Counted from the first letter of the stretch, positions 51,546-61,118 are shown. The stretch is 64,000 bases of DNA from JAPOXR01 sp965221815 (GCA_965221815.1 OZ244915.1:1178001-1242000), one strand, 5' to 3'. Program-made: numbers and translations. Notes: generated by a model from the sequence alone, not told the origin.

Positions 51546-52124
51546 TTGTGAACGTGTGCCGCTGAAAGTTGGGTTACGATCAATGATCTCTGATCGCACA
51601 AAGCGGAGATTGAACGCACCCGGACTGCGCTTGAGCAGGCTGGAGTCGTTGCGAAACTGATGCGGCAGACCAAAGCCGAACTGGTGACCCCGCCGCGGTT
51701 TGAATCGCTGGCACCTGAACCCAAACCCGGACTCCGCGGTCTGGATGGATTGGGTTTGGAAATGCCGGTCTGATCTCCGGGCATTACGCCGTCATCCATC
51801 CGCCAAGGATGGCCCGCAACAGTCAGGCTACTGACAGGGATCATGACCGGCGCCTGTTCGGCGGGGCGGCGAATCCTCTTCGATCCGATCAGCACGGCGT
51901 CACACAATACGCCTGTAGATTGGCGATCCCATCGGGAAGTGCCATGGGGTGTCGGATGCTATTGGCGAGTCCTGCCAGGAGATTGCAGCAACGTGCACGC
52001 TTGACAATCCAAGGTCCGTTTGGGAGTGGAATGCCAATATAGCGATATCGGAAAACGTGATCTTTCCGGTGAAATAAAGTTGTGGTTTGCGCCCGTTCAG
52101 GGCCCGTGTGCCGCACACCATCTG
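51546..52124. other. Region between IS66 and helicase gene
   Basis: Its first ~100 bases continue the IS66-interrupted minus-strand gene. On the plus strand a frame at about 51598-51771 reads IERTRTALEQAGVVAKLMRQ and ends GLDGLGLEMPV before a TGA; it may be the tail of a lost gene. No complete gene is recognised. Confidence 0.4.
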
Positions 52125-55109
52125 ATGGAAGCTGCAGGCACGGAGAAACAGGGATTGCTCCAGGTTCGTTCAAAACCAATTGCCCGGTTCATTGCAAATC
52201 TTTTTGGCTCTCATGCCAGTCAGGTCTCTTTCAGAGATGAAGAACTGAAGGTGTGTGCAAAATCTGAGCATGTTATTCATCTTGGTCATCTCAGATCAGC
52301 GCCAACCACCCGCAAAGGGCTGATGGGGACGACCCTGACAATCCAAGCCGATGATACGCCGGAATATCGGCTGAGGGGTGCCCGGAACAGTGAAGCTCAG
52401 TCTTTTGCTAAGGCCGTGAGGGCCGCATGGATCGACTACAATACCCGGATGTTTCAATCTGAACGGGCTGAAATCGACTGGCTTTTGGCCGTCATCACGA
52501 AACTTGATGATCCGGTGAGATATCCAGCAGCTTGTTCTGTGTCACCTCTGCTCGAAATGGCCCGCAAGCTTGATAACAGATTGCTCTCAAAACTTCCCCG
52601 TGAAGCCACCGAGGACTGCACCCGTGGACAGATTAAAACAATCCAGACGTTTGTTGAGAACGCGTCGACGTTGCGGGCGGCCGCCATCGCGAGGTTTGAA
52701 CAACGCCAGATGGAGGAATGGTCGGTCTTCTTTGACACTTTTGAAAACAATCCGCTGACACCGGAGCAACGCAGGTCGATCATTGCCGATGAAGATGCGA
52801 CTCTGGTGCTGGCGGGTGCAGGATCAGGCAAAACCAGCGTGATCACGGCCAAGGCTGGCTACCTGCTCAAGTCAGGGATTCGAAAACCGGAAGAAATCCT
52901 GTTGCTGGCCTATGCGAAGGACGCGGCCCGGGAAATGTCGGACCGAATCAAAGAGAAATGTCACGAGACTCTGGAGGTCCAGACATTTCATGCGCTCGCC
53001 TACAACATCATTGGTGAGGTTGAGGGTCGTAAACCCGCATTGGCGGCGCATGCAACTGACGACAAAGCCTTCCGGGCCCTGATCCGGGAGATCCTGAGAG
53101 AATTGGTGCAAACCTCAGACGAAGTTTCCAGGTCAATCATCCGATGGTTTTCCTGCAACCGTCTGGACAACAAAAGCGAATGGGACTTCAAGAAGAAACA
53201 CGACTACTACACATTCGTTGAGAAGTCTGACCTTCGTACGCTCCAGGGCGAACAGGTCAAGAGTTTCGAGGAGTTGATGATCGCCAACTGGCTCTATGAA
53301 AATGGCGTCGATTATGAGTATGAACCCAATTACGAACACCAGGTATCCGAGGGGGGTTACAAGGACTATTGCCCGGATTTTCGACTGAGAAAGAGCGGTG
53401 TTTACATCGAACATTTCGGGGTGCGTCGGAAGAAGGCGGATGACGGTACATTTCAATACACCACGGCACCATTTGTGGATCACGAACACTATCTGGCCGG
53501 GATGGAATGGAAGCGTCATGTTCACCAAGAGCATGGCACGACACTCGTTGAAACGTTCAGTTACGAACGCGAGGAAGGCCGTTTGCTGGATGCACTGGCC
53601 GAAAAGATCGCAACCTACGAAAAACGTGTGCCACGGGCACCGGAAGTTCTCTTTGATAGAGTTATCGAATTGCAACAGGCCGACAGTTTCGTTCAACTGA
53701 TCGGCACGTTTCTGCGGCATTACAAGGGCGGCGGATATCAGATCAGCGCGTGTGTCGAGAAGGGGGAACGGCTGAAACTCGGGAAACGGGCCAAGGCTTT
53801 TCTCGCGATCTTTGAATCCGTTCACGCCGCGTATCATAGACAGCTGGATGGACGGGTCGACTTTGAAGACATGATTTTGCAGGCTTCGGACTATGTTGAA
53901 AGCGGTGCGTATATCAGCCCGTTCAAGCATATCCTTGTGGATGAGTTTCAGGATATCTCCCGAAGTCGTGGACGCTTGGTCAAAGCCTTGAAGGCGCAAC
54001 ATGCTGATGCGCGTTTGTACGCCGTTGGAGATGATTGGCAATCGATCTATCGGTTCGCGGGTGCCGATATCAGCCTGATGAGGAATTTTGGCGCAGAGTT
54101 TGGCGGCGCATTCGATGGCAAAACTGGCGTGCATACAACTGTTGAGCTTGGCAGGACTTTCCGGTCGATTGATCAGATTGCGCATGCGGCCAAACGATTT
54201 GTGCTGCAAAACCCCGCTCAACTGAACAAAACAGTTGTTCCGGCAGGCATTGCCGATGCTCCAGCTCTGAAAGTCGTGACAACATTCAAAAATGATGCCG
54301 ACAGGAGACTGTCACAGGTCCTGCAATCCTTGTCTGCCCATACTGACGGAATCAACCAGGCGACCGTATTGCTCTTGGGGCGCTATCGATTTCTTGAAGA
54401 ACCTCTCCGACTGCCACATTTACGGCGTCAATTTCCTCACTTGAATATCACGTTCAGGACAATCCATTCATCGAAGGGGCTTGAAGCAGATCATGTGATC
54501 ATACTGGGTCTGTTCCGGGGGCGTACCGGGTTTCCTTCTGAGATCGTGGATGATCGGCTGTTGTCTTTGGTGTCGCCGGATGCCGAGCCGTTTGACAATG
54601 CCGAAGAACGGCGGGTCATGTATGTCGCCCTCACCCGGGCCCGACAAACGGTCACTTTGATGGCCGGGGCATCACAAGCATCCACGTTTGTCCAGGAGTT
54701 ACTGGAAGACCCCGAATACGGTGTTGTCGATAGTGGAGAAGGGCAAAAGGACAATCATATCTGTGGAGAATGTGGTGGGCACCTTCTGGCGTTTCCGGCC
54801 AAAGACGGGCGCATCCGGTACAAATGTGAACATACAGAGCTGTGTGGATTTTCAGTGAACGCGTGTTCTGTCTGCGGCAACGGGCTTCCAGTCAGACAGA
54901 ACAGGTCGAAAATGAAGACATGTACGTGCGGCATGGAATACCAAGGGTGCCCGGAATGCGAACATGGCTGGCTTGTCGAGAGGAAGAGCCGTTTCGGACG
55001 TTTCCTGGGATGTGTGAATTATCCACGGTGTCGAGGCAAAATAAAGCTTTCGCGCGCGCATCTTCATGATCAATCAGACGTTCGAGAGTCAGGTCCAGGA
55101 AATTCATGA
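52125..55109 (+). CDS. UvrD/HelD-like SF1 helicase with inserted nuclease-like domain and zinc ribbons
   Basis: A 994-aa superfamily 1A helicase resembling DNA helicase IV. Motifs: Q (NPLTPEQRRSII, near residue 210), I (LVLAGAGSGKTSVITAKAGY), Ib (VQTFHALAYNII), II (ILVDEFQDISRSR), III (LYAVGDDWQSIYRFAGADIS), IV (ELGRTFRSIDQIA), V (TIHSSKGLEADHVIIL) and VI (RVMYVALTRARQTV). Between I and II, about residues 380-435, SFEELMIANWLYENGVDYEY ... YCPDFRLRKSGVYIEHFGV looks like a PD-(D/E)xK nuclease fold. The C-terminus has zinc ribbons (CGECGGHLL; CSVCGNGLP) and a topoisomerase-type finger (GRFLGCVNYPRC). Start taken at the first ATG; a TTG at 52020 is possible. Confidence 0.85.
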   Translation: MEAAGTEKQGLLQVRSKPIARFIANLFGSHASQVSFRDEELKVCAKSEHVIHLGHLRSAPTTRKGLMGTTLTIQADDTPEYRLRGARNSEAQSFAKAVRAAWIDYNTRMFQSERAEIDWLLAVITKLDDPVRYPAACSVSPLLEMARKLDNRLLSKLPREATEDCTRGQIKTIQTFVENASTLRAAAIARFEQRQMEEWSVFFDTFENNPLTPEQRRSIIADEDATLVLAGAGSGKTSVITAKAGYLLKSGIRKPEEILLLAYAKDAAREMSDRIKEKCHETLEVQTFHALAYNIIGEVEGRKPALAAHATDDKAFRALIREILRELVQTSDEVSRSIIRWFSCNRLDNKSEWDFKKKHDYYTFVEKSDLRTLQGEQVKSFEELMIANWLYENGVDYEYEPNYEHQVSEGGYKDYCPDFRLRKSGVYIEHFGVRRKKADDGTFQYTTAPFVDHEHYLAGMEWKRHVHQEHGTTLVETFSYEREEGRLLDALAEKIATYEKRVPRAPEVLFDRVIELQQADSFVQLIGTFLRHYKGGGYQISACVEKGERLKLGKRAKAFLAIFESVHAAYHRQLDGRVDFEDMILQASDYVESGAYISPFKHILVDEFQDISRSRGRLVKALKAQHADARLYAVGDDWQSIYRFAGADISLMRNFGAEFGGAFDGKTGVHTTVELGRTFRSIDQIAHAAKRFVLQNPAQLNKTVVPAGIADAPALKVVTTFKNDADRRLSQVLQSLSAHTDGINQATVLLLGRYRFLEEPLRLPHLRRQFPHLNITFRTIHSSKGLEADHVIILGLFRGRTGFPSEIVDDRLLSLVSPDAEPFDNAEERRVMYVALTRARQTVTLMAGASQASTFVQELLEDPEYGVVDSGEGQKDNHICGECGGHLLAFPAKDGRIRYKCEHTELCGFSVNACSVCGNGLPVRQNRSKMKTCTCGMEYQGCPECEHGWLVERKSRFGRFLGCVNYPRCRGKIKLSRAHLHDQSDVRESGPGNS

Positions 55110-55687
55110 GATGAGCTTGATGAAATGGCAATCTTTGGATTTGGCCGTAGCGACAATTATGGACAGCGGCCCTTGTCGGCGGTCAAGGCAACCCGGAAAT
55201 GACGTCGTTGGTTGAACTGTCCGTCGGGTCCCGGTGTATCGGACCCAAACAGTTCGAAGCTGCAGATCTGGCGCCGGGCAAAACGGGTAGGATTTCAATT
55301 TCGGATGTTGGGCCTGTTTGTAAGACAATCGTGTGTCATGCCGTCAACATTGACGTGGCGTGCGCTGGCGTGGACGGACGGGCCGTCCCTGTTACCATCT
55401 GGCCATTTCGAATTGCTGATGTGTCATGAGTTTCGGTCACCCGCAACTTCCAACCCCACCGTGATCTGGCTTTTTTACAGTCGTGAGAGTCAGGACGTGT
55501 CCTGTCCTGCGCCACAATCATGACGTTCGCGCTGATGCAATGATGGCCTTCCAGGCGCGTTGCCTGAGGGCGTTATGCAAGCTCGAGGCGGGTTCCCGAC
55601 TGGGCGGCGGTTTCTGACTCATTGTCACCACAGTTTGCCGGACTCGCCATGATCGAACAGTCAGGGCGGATGATTTCCTCTTGATCA
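55110..55687. other. Intergenic region between helicase and icd
   Basis: About 580 bases between convergent genes. Several short frames are open but none carries a recognisable motif. I see no clear terminator. Confidence 0.35.
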
Positions 55688-56899
55688 TCAATTGATTACC
55701 GCCCCTAATTTTTCTTCAATCTTGTTGATAAAACCCTCAGTTGACAGCCATTTTTGTCCGGGGCCAACCAGAAGTGCAAGATCTTTGGTCATATGTCCGG
55801 ACTCAACAGTATCGACAACAACCTTTTCCAACGTCTGCGCAAAATGGGTGAGGGCCGAATTGTCATCCAATGATGCCCGGTGACGCAAACCGCCGGTCCA
55901 GGCAAAGATCGATGCAACTGAATTGGTGGATGTGGGTTCACCTTTCTGATGCAATCGGTAGTGACGCGTGACCGTACCGTGTGCCGCCTCGGACTCGACG
56001 ATCTTGCCATTGGGAGTCATGAGTTTGGATGTCATGAGGCCAAGCGAGCCAAATCCTTGTGCCACCGTGTCGGACTGGACATCGCCATCATAGTTCTTGC
56101 AGGCCCAGACAAAGCCACCATTCCACTTCAATGCTGCAGCCACCATATCGTCGATCAACCGATGTTCGTAAGTAATGCCTGCATCGCGGAACTTATCGGC
56201 AAATTCTGCATCAAATACGTCTTGAAAGAGATCCTTGAATTGCCCGTCATAAGCTTTCAGGATCGTGTTTTTGGTTGAGAGATAAACCGGCCAACCTATT
56301 GAAAGTCCATAATTGAATGACGCTCTGGCGAAATCCCTGATCGACTCATCGAGATTGTACATTGCCATGGTCACACCTGAAGACGGGGCGTTAAACACTT
56401 CTCGCTCAATGACATTGCCATCCGCCCCTTCAAAGCGAAGGACCAGCTTGCCATCCGTCGGGAAACGAAAATCCGTTGCACGATATTGATCGCCAAACGC
56501 GTGACGGCCAATCACGATTGGTTGCGTCCAGCCGGGAACAAGACGGGGGACATTTTGGCAGATTATCGGTGCACGAAAGACCACACCGCCAAGGATATTG
56601 CGGATGGTACCATTGGGGGAGCGCCACATCTTTTTGAGTCCAAACTCTTCGACACGTGCTTCATCCGGCGTAATTGTCGCACATTTGATGCCAACGCCGA
56701 CTTCACGAATGCGGCTGGCGGCATCAACAGTGATCTGGTCACGGGTGCGGTCACGTTCTTCAATCCCAAGATCATAATAGAGAAGGTTAATATCAAGAAA
56801 TGGAAGAATTAGTTTTGACTTTATCAGATCCCAGATGATACGGGTCATTTCATCCCCGTCGAGTTCGACAACCGGATTTTCCACATTGATCTTGGTCAT
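55688..56899 (-). CDS. icd: Isocitrate dehydrogenase, NADP-dependent
   Basis: TCA-cycle enzyme, 403 aa, of the homodimeric eukaryote-like type common in alphaproteobacteria: VENPVVELDGDEMTRIIWDL, DLGIEERDRTRDQITVDAAS, KCATITPDEARVEEFGLKKM, WRSPNGTIRNILGGVVFRAP (substrate-binding SPNGTIRN), NYDGDVQSDTVAQGFGSLGL (metal-binding Asp) and ESEAAHGTVTRHYR (cofactor loop). Divergent from lipA. Confidence 0.96.
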   Translation of the reverse strand: MTKINVENPVVELDGDEMTRIIWDLIKSKLILPFLDINLLYYDLGIEERDRTRDQITVDAASRIREVGVGIKCATITPDEARVEEFGLKKMWRSPNGTIRNILGGVVFRAPIICQNVPRLVPGWTQPIVIGRHAFGDQYRATDFRFPTDGKLVLRFEGADGNVIEREVFNAPSSGVTMAMYNLDESIRDFARASFNYGLSIGWPVYLSTKNTILKAYDGQFKDLFQDVFDAEFADKFRDAGITYEHRLIDDMVAAALKWNGGFVWACKNYDGDVQSDTVAQGFGSLGLMTSKLMTPNGKIVESEAAHGTVTRHYRLHQKGEPTSTNSVASIFAWTGGLRHRASLDDNSALTHFAQTLEKVVVDTVESGHMTKDLALLVGPGQKWLSTEGFINKIEEKLGAVIN

Positions 56900-57039
56900 T
56901 GCATGTTCCTATTTGCACAAAGCTGTGCTTCTCATTTAGACTTGGATGACGCAGTCTTAAACTTTGACTCGAATTAGACAAGAGATTGCGTGTGATCAAC
57001 TGTGCTGGCAGAGCAATCTCCGGGTCAGAAAACAAGGCA

Positions 57040-57975
57040 ATGAGCAGACACGTCCGCCATCCAGAAAAAGTGCGCAACATTCCGTCGCCGGCAAAACGCA
57101 AGCCTGCATGGATCCGTGTCAAGGCTCCGCTGTCTGAAGGTTACCAGCGCACCCTGGAGATTGTAAAGAATAACCGGCTGCATACGGTTTGTCAGGAAGC
57201 GGCGTGTCCCAATGTTGGGGAATGTTGGGCGCGCGGGCATGCGACCTTTATGATTCTTGGAGACACCTGCACACGCGGATGTTCGTTTTGCAATGTCGCG
57301 ACCGGAAGACCTGATGAGGTCGATCCCTTTGAGCCGTCGCGCGTGGCCAATGCTGTCGCAAAACTGGGTCTCAAACATGTTGTCGTGACGTCTGTTGATC
57401 GTGATGATCTTCCAGATGGTGGCGCTGATCAGTTTGTTCGTACGATTCGTGCAATCCGACGCAGATCAGAGACAACAAGTATCGAAATCCTGACGCCTGA
57501 CTTTCTTCGTTGTCCGCCAGAATCCGTGGGATCTGTGGTGTCTGCGGGGCCGGATGTCTTCAACCATAATCTGGAAACTGTTCCCGGACTGTATCCTGAT
57601 GTGCGTCCTGGTGCGCGGTACTTTGTCTCGTTGCGTTTGTTGCAGCGTGTTAAGGAAATCGATCCATCGATTTTTACAAAGTCAGGAATTATGGTTGGAC
57701 TGGGGGAGGATCACAAAGCCGTTTTGCAGGTCATGGACGACTTGCGTGCAGCCGATGTCGACTTTCTCACGATTGGACAATATCTGCAGCCGACGCCACA
57801 GCATATTGCGGTTGACCGGTTTGTGTCGCCAGAAGAATTTGAAGATCTGACATCGCTGGCGCTCGGCAAGGGATTTCTGATGGTTTCAGCATCTCCCTTG
57901 ACGCGGTCAAGCTATCATGCCGATGATGATTTCCGTCGTTTGCAACAGGCGCGAAAAATACAGACAGGTGGGTAA
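57040..57975 (+). CDS. lipA: Lipoyl synthase
   Basis: Radical SAM enzyme that inserts two sulfurs into protein-bound octanoate to make lipoate for 2-oxoacid dehydrogenases. A 311-aa protein with the auxiliary cluster motif CQEAACPNVGECW, the radical SAM motif CTRGCSFCNVATG, VTSVDRDDLPDGGADQFVRT, FNHNLETVPGLYPDVRPGA and the C-terminal LTRSSYHADD (RSSYHA serine ligand). I chose the ATG at 57040 (AAGG upstream); an in-frame start at 56986 adds 18 residues. coq10 follows. Confidence 0.96.
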   Translation: MSRHVRHPEKVRNIPSPAKRKPAWIRVKAPLSEGYQRTLEIVKNNRLHTVCQEAACPNVGECWARGHATFMILGDTCTRGCSFCNVATGRPDEVDPFEPSRVANAVAKLGLKHVVVTSVDRDDLPDGGADQFVRTIRAIRRRSETTSIEILTPDFLRCPPESVGSVVSAGPDVFNHNLETVPGLYPDVRPGARYFVSLRLLQRVKEIDPSIFTKSGIMVGLGEDHKAVLQVMDDLRAADVDFLTIGQYLQPTPQHIAVDRFVSPEEFEDLTSLALGKGFLMVSASPLTRSSYHADDDFRRLQQARKIQTGG

Positions 57976-58067
57976 AGCCAATAGGCGACGCGTCGTGCGT
58001 TGGCAACAGTCGGGTTTTTCGGGTGTAACCCGGGATATCGATCTCGGAATCTCTTGAGGAGCAGGGA

Positions 58068-58517
58068 ATGCGACGGCATGAAGAAGCACGGATCTTGCCA
58101 TATTCAGCGGAGCAGATGTTCGACCTTGTTGCTGACGTCGAATCCTATCCTGAATTCATACCATGGTGTACGAACGTACGTGTCATTTCGCGTTTGCCGC
58201 ATCCGACTGGAACCGAGATTCGCTCCGAAATGGTGGTTTCATTCAAGTCGTTGCGGGAGAGCTTTCTTTCGCAAGCGGTTCTTTCGCGTGATAAATCCAC
58301 AATCGAGATCAGATATCTCGAGCGTGTTTTCAAATTTTTTCGCAGTCGGTGGACATTTAGGGAGCGCGGTGATGGCACTTCGCTCGTGGAATTTGAAACG
58401 GCTTATGAATTCAAGACAAGAGTCCTGGAGATGCTGGCAGGTGTATTTTTTTGGCGGGCATCGCAGAAGATCGTGACCGCTTTTGAAGAGAGGGCACGCT
58501 GGATATATGGTCGATGA
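58068..58517 (+). CDS. Coq10/RatA-like START-domain protein (ubiquinone-binding)
   Basis: A 149-aa START-fold protein: LPYSAEQMFDLVADVESYPE, FIPWCTNVRVISR, EMVVSFKSLRESFLSQAVL and FRSRWTFRERGDGTSLVEFE TAYEF. This is the Coq10 pattern ('YsaeqmFdLVaDVerYPeFlPWC'). Family members bind ubiquinone and support respiratory electron transfer. Placement after lipA is common in alphaproteobacteria. AGGAGCAGGGA precedes the ATG. Confidence 0.92.
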   Translation: MRRHEEARILPYSAEQMFDLVADVESYPEFIPWCTNVRVISRLPHPTGTEIRSEMVVSFKSLRESFLSQAVLSRDKSTIEIRYLERVFKFFRSRWTFRERGDGTSLVEFETAYEFKTRVLEMLAGVFFWRASQKIVTAFEERARWIYGR

Positions 58518-58656
58518 GGCTCGAGGTGTTCCCAGGTTCTTGAGCATTTTGGATTGGGTTCAAGCCTGTCAGTCGAAGGCCGTGTCTCGGTTTGAAATCT
58601 TTGGGGTTTTCCCGTGCAATTCAGACAGACGTCCGGTCTTGTTTGCCTGTCATGGT

Positions 58657-58692
58657 CCAGATGCCGCGCGAAGTGGTTCGCGCGGCATCTGG
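58657..58692. terminator. Perfect 16-bp-stem hairpin between convergent genes
   Basis: CCAGATGCCGCGCGAA (58657-58672) pairs perfectly with TTCGCGCGGCATCTGG (58677-58692) around the loop GTGG. It lies 140 bases after coq10 and 45 bases after the stop of the minus-strand secreted-protein gene, so it could end transcripts from both sides. No U tract follows on either strand, so a Rho-independent role is not certain. Confidence 0.55.
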
Positions 58693-58736
58693 CGATTCGT
58701 CCTCTTGCCGGCCAGACCCACCCTGTCTCGGTCGCG

Positions 58737-59374
58737 TTACTGGTTGCCGCCGAGCAATCCGCCGCCCTCATTGACCCGCGCGCAGCCCTTGCCGCCCATG
58801 AACAGGAAGTAGGCGCTGCCTGATTCCGTCCACTGACTCGTGTTCACTGGCGGGGTGAAGACCGGGATCACCAACTCGCCGGGGCCCTGATTGGGATCGT
58901 TGGCATTGCGGTTGGTCCAGATGTGGGCCCCGGCCTTGGGGCGCACTTCGATGATGTTCTCACCAAGCACACCGCCGGAAAAATTCATTTTGTTTGTCGA
59001 ATCCGGGTTACGCCATCGGTTGCCGCCGAGGCCCGCAGTTCGCCACTCCCAGTTGTTGAAGGTGGAGCCGAAATCATTTTGTGAGGTAATAAGTCCTATG
59101 TTGATATTGAAGCTCTGCCGCGTCACATTGGGATTGGTGGACGACAGGATCAGCTTCATGCGCCCCGGCGTGGCGCGCTCGCCGCAGCCATCGACGACGG
59201 GGCTGCCAGCATTGGCAAGCGAGACGGTGCAGATGCCAGACCAGCAGTTGGGCGGTGTCTGCGCCTGCACCGCCGTGGGCAGGGCGAGGGCCGCGGCCAC
59301 CAACGCGGCGGCCAGACCAGCCGTCAGGTGGTCAAGGGGGGGGGGGGGGGGGGGGGGGGGGGCAAGTGTCTCAT
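58737..59374 (-). CDS. Secreted protein of unknown function, signal peptide interrupted by slippable C27 tract
   Basis: After GGAGGATACCATC the ATG at 59374 reads MRHL, followed by 27 C on this strand (59362-59336) and then, in another frame, LDHLTAGLAAALVAAALALP TAVQAQ (hydrophobic core and AxA cleavage site of a Sec signal peptide). The mature part begins TPPNCWSGICTVSLANAG, has CGE and GKGCAR cysteines, NFSGGVLGENIIEVRPKAG, and ends EGGGLLGGNQ. With 27 C the start runs into a TGA after about 16 codons (OFF); 25 or 28 C would join start, signal peptide and a ~200-aa protein (ON). The family is not recognised; position and signal suggest an outer-surface or periplasmic product. Confidence 0.6.
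59336..59362. repeat. G27 homopolymer tract
   Basis: Twenty-seven consecutive G (C on the coding strand) lie 10-36 bases after the first base of the secreted-protein start codon. Tracts of this length slip at every replication, giving phase variation. Long poly-G may also be a sequencing or assembly artefact, but a ribosome binding site and ATG lie on one side and the matching signal peptide on the other. Confidence 0.85.
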
Positions 59375-59446
59375 GATGGTATCCTCCAGATCAAGAGTTA
59401 AACCCGCGTTGACCTTATCCGATGTGCGTTCAGAAAGCAAGGGGGT

Positions 59447-59587
59447 GTCCCTGCTCACGACATATGAGATGCGGGCTCCTCATGGGTTTGCAGCGATTCG
59501 CCGTGATTCGCGATCTTCGTTTGGCGTCTGATCATCACGTGCGTCATGGAGTCTCCATCCGTTGTCCAGGTCGCGATGTGTGTCGAT
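59447..59587. repeat. 141-bp repeat, copy 2 (inverted relative to 28692-28833)
   Basis: Nearly identical on the opposite strand to the segment upstream of the resolvase at 28692-28833. Here it stands 70 bases upstream of the phase-variable gene, adjoining an IS110 relic. It includes no recognisable gene. Confidence 0.8.
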
Positions 59588-59919
59588 CCGGGGGTTGCGT
59601 TCGGTGATAGGGGTGGCGGTGTCCTGTACAGTGTCAGATGCGTGTCTCCCTGTCGCTGGCATCCTGTCGACGCCCCCGTTCATTTTCGCCCCTTTGGGTG
59701 GCCGCACGGCCAGCGTGATGCCTTTGGCCTGGCGAGCGGCCTCATTGCGGCGCGGCTGGCGGTGGCGTGGGTGGCGGCCCTGGCGGCGGAGATTGACACG
59801 CGCGACCCCGCCATTGAGGACCGGATTGAGACAGATGACCATCGGGCCCAAACCCGTGCGATCGGCGGGTCGTGAGCCATCATCGCTTTCTGCTTCTGCC
59901 CGGGGTGCGGGTCCGCAAG

Positions 59920-60132
59920 CTGGCGGCCGCGTGATGTCCTCACTATGGCGACCAACACCGCCAGGATCACTCATGACGAGATGACGGCATTCACTGACCG
60001 GTGGGTCGGGAAAGTCAAACATCATGCAAACATCATAACGTGGCCATCACCGCCGTCATGCGACGCCTGATCGTCACCGCCAATGCGTGGCGACGCGATC
60101 GACGCCACTGGGAGGAACGCACACCCGTCTGA
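59920..60132 (+). mobile_element. IS110-family transposase, C-terminal relic
   Basis: One frame reads RDVLTMATNTARITHDEMTA FTDRWVGKVKHHA, the next HNVAITAVMRRLIVTANAWR RDRRHWEERTPV to a TGA at 60130-60132. The ending 'R..LYMAA..A.RHNP..xAF..RL...GK..xVAITAVMRRLIVxxNALLRD' is the C-terminal signature of IS110 transposases. A frameshift splits it and the N-terminal part is not recognisable. Confidence 0.6.
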
Positions 60133-60440
60133 CCCCCGCACAGACCCGATCCCGGACTCCCGCCAGCCGTGGCTGAAGCAGGCCAGGCTCCGGAGTGCCC
60201 GACGTGGGGAAACAGTGTGGAAAAACATGAAGAACGCTGGGGAATGACCCCAAAAATGACTGGACTCCAGACAGGGATGCTGATCCGGCCAGACATTTCC
60301 GGCGGTCCTGTCGAGGCAGGCCCTTGTGTCACAGAGTTATCACATGGTACCATATCAAGGCAGAATGCACACGGAACTGGGGAAATGAGTAATCGGGTCA
60401 GTGTCAACGTCGTGGATTTTCAAGCCAACCGACAAGATCG
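60133..60440. other. Sequence after IS110 relic
   Basis: No gene recognised. Probably the non-coding 3' end of the IS110-type element followed by the transcript end of the minus-strand hydrolase gene. Confidence 0.3.
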
Positions 60441-61118
60441 TTATGTCTGTTTGACTCGGGCTCGCCGTGGCCGGTTGCGTGAGGCGATATAGCCATTCAC
60501 GACTGCTTCAAGCTTGGCCATCGACTCACCTTCAAAAAAGTGACCGGCACCTTCGATTTGACGATGGTGAATGACGATACCGCGTTGATTCTGTAGTCGT
60601 TTGACCAACTCGAGGACGGATTCAGGTGTTGCAACTGTGTCATCGGTCCCATTGACGATCAGACCTGAGGACGGGCAGGGTGCGAGGAAGGTAAAGTCCA
60701 ACATATTGGCGGGCGGTGCGACCGAAATAAATCCACCGATTTCGGGGCGGCGCATCAACAGTTGCATGCCGATCCACGCTCCATAGGAAAATCCGGCAAC
60801 CCAGCATATTTTTGAGTTGGGGTGGCGGGCCTGCAGGAAATCCAGAGAGGCGGCGGCATCTGACAATTCGCCAATACCATCCTCAAGTGCGTCAGATTGT
60901 CCTTGACTCCGTCCAACTCCACGAAAATTGAACCGCATGACGGCAAATCCTCGCCGGTAGAAACTGTAATAGAGTTTGTAGACAACCTTGTTATTCATCG
61001 TCCCGCCGTATGCCGGATGGGGATGAAGAATCAGCGCAATCGGTGCTTCTGTCGTTGGTTGCGGATGATATCGCCCTTCGAGCCGACCTTCTGCCCCTGA
61101 GAAAATAACCTCTGACAT
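60441..61118 (-). CDS. Alpha/beta hydrolase (dienelactone-hydrolase-like)
   Basis: A 225-aa cytoplasmic hydrolase: IALILHPHPAYGGTMNNKVV (oxyanion strand, HPHP), AVMRFNFRGVGRSQGQ, nucleophile elbow VAGFSYGAWIGMQLL (Ser), LIVNGTDDTVATPESV (Asp) and IEGAGHFFEGE (His). All triad residues are present. The substrate is unknown. It is divergent from the Rrf2-suf genes, and I recall the same hydrolase beside this cluster in other alphaproteobacteria, so the linkage may be functional. Confidence 0.85.
   Translation of the reverse strand: MSEVIFSGAEGRLEGRYHPQPTTEAPIALILHPHPAYGGTMNNKVVYKLYYSFYRRGFAVMRFNFRGVGRSQGQSDALEDGIGELSDAAASLDFLQARHPNSKICWVAGFSYGAWIGMQLLMRRPEIGGFISVAPPANMLDFTFLAPCPSSGLIVNGTDDTVATPESVLELVKRLQNQRGIVIHHRQIEGAGHFFEGESMAKLEAVVNGYIASRNRPRRARVKQT

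Noticed and set aside
55199..55429. 76-codon frame between helicase and icd
   Set aside because: No motif, no ribosome binding site and composition like the surrounding non-coding sequence.
59480..60025. 181-codon minus-strand frame and overlapping plus-strand frames
   Set aside because: High-GC open frames over an IS110 relic and a repeat; no motif and no ribosome binding site.
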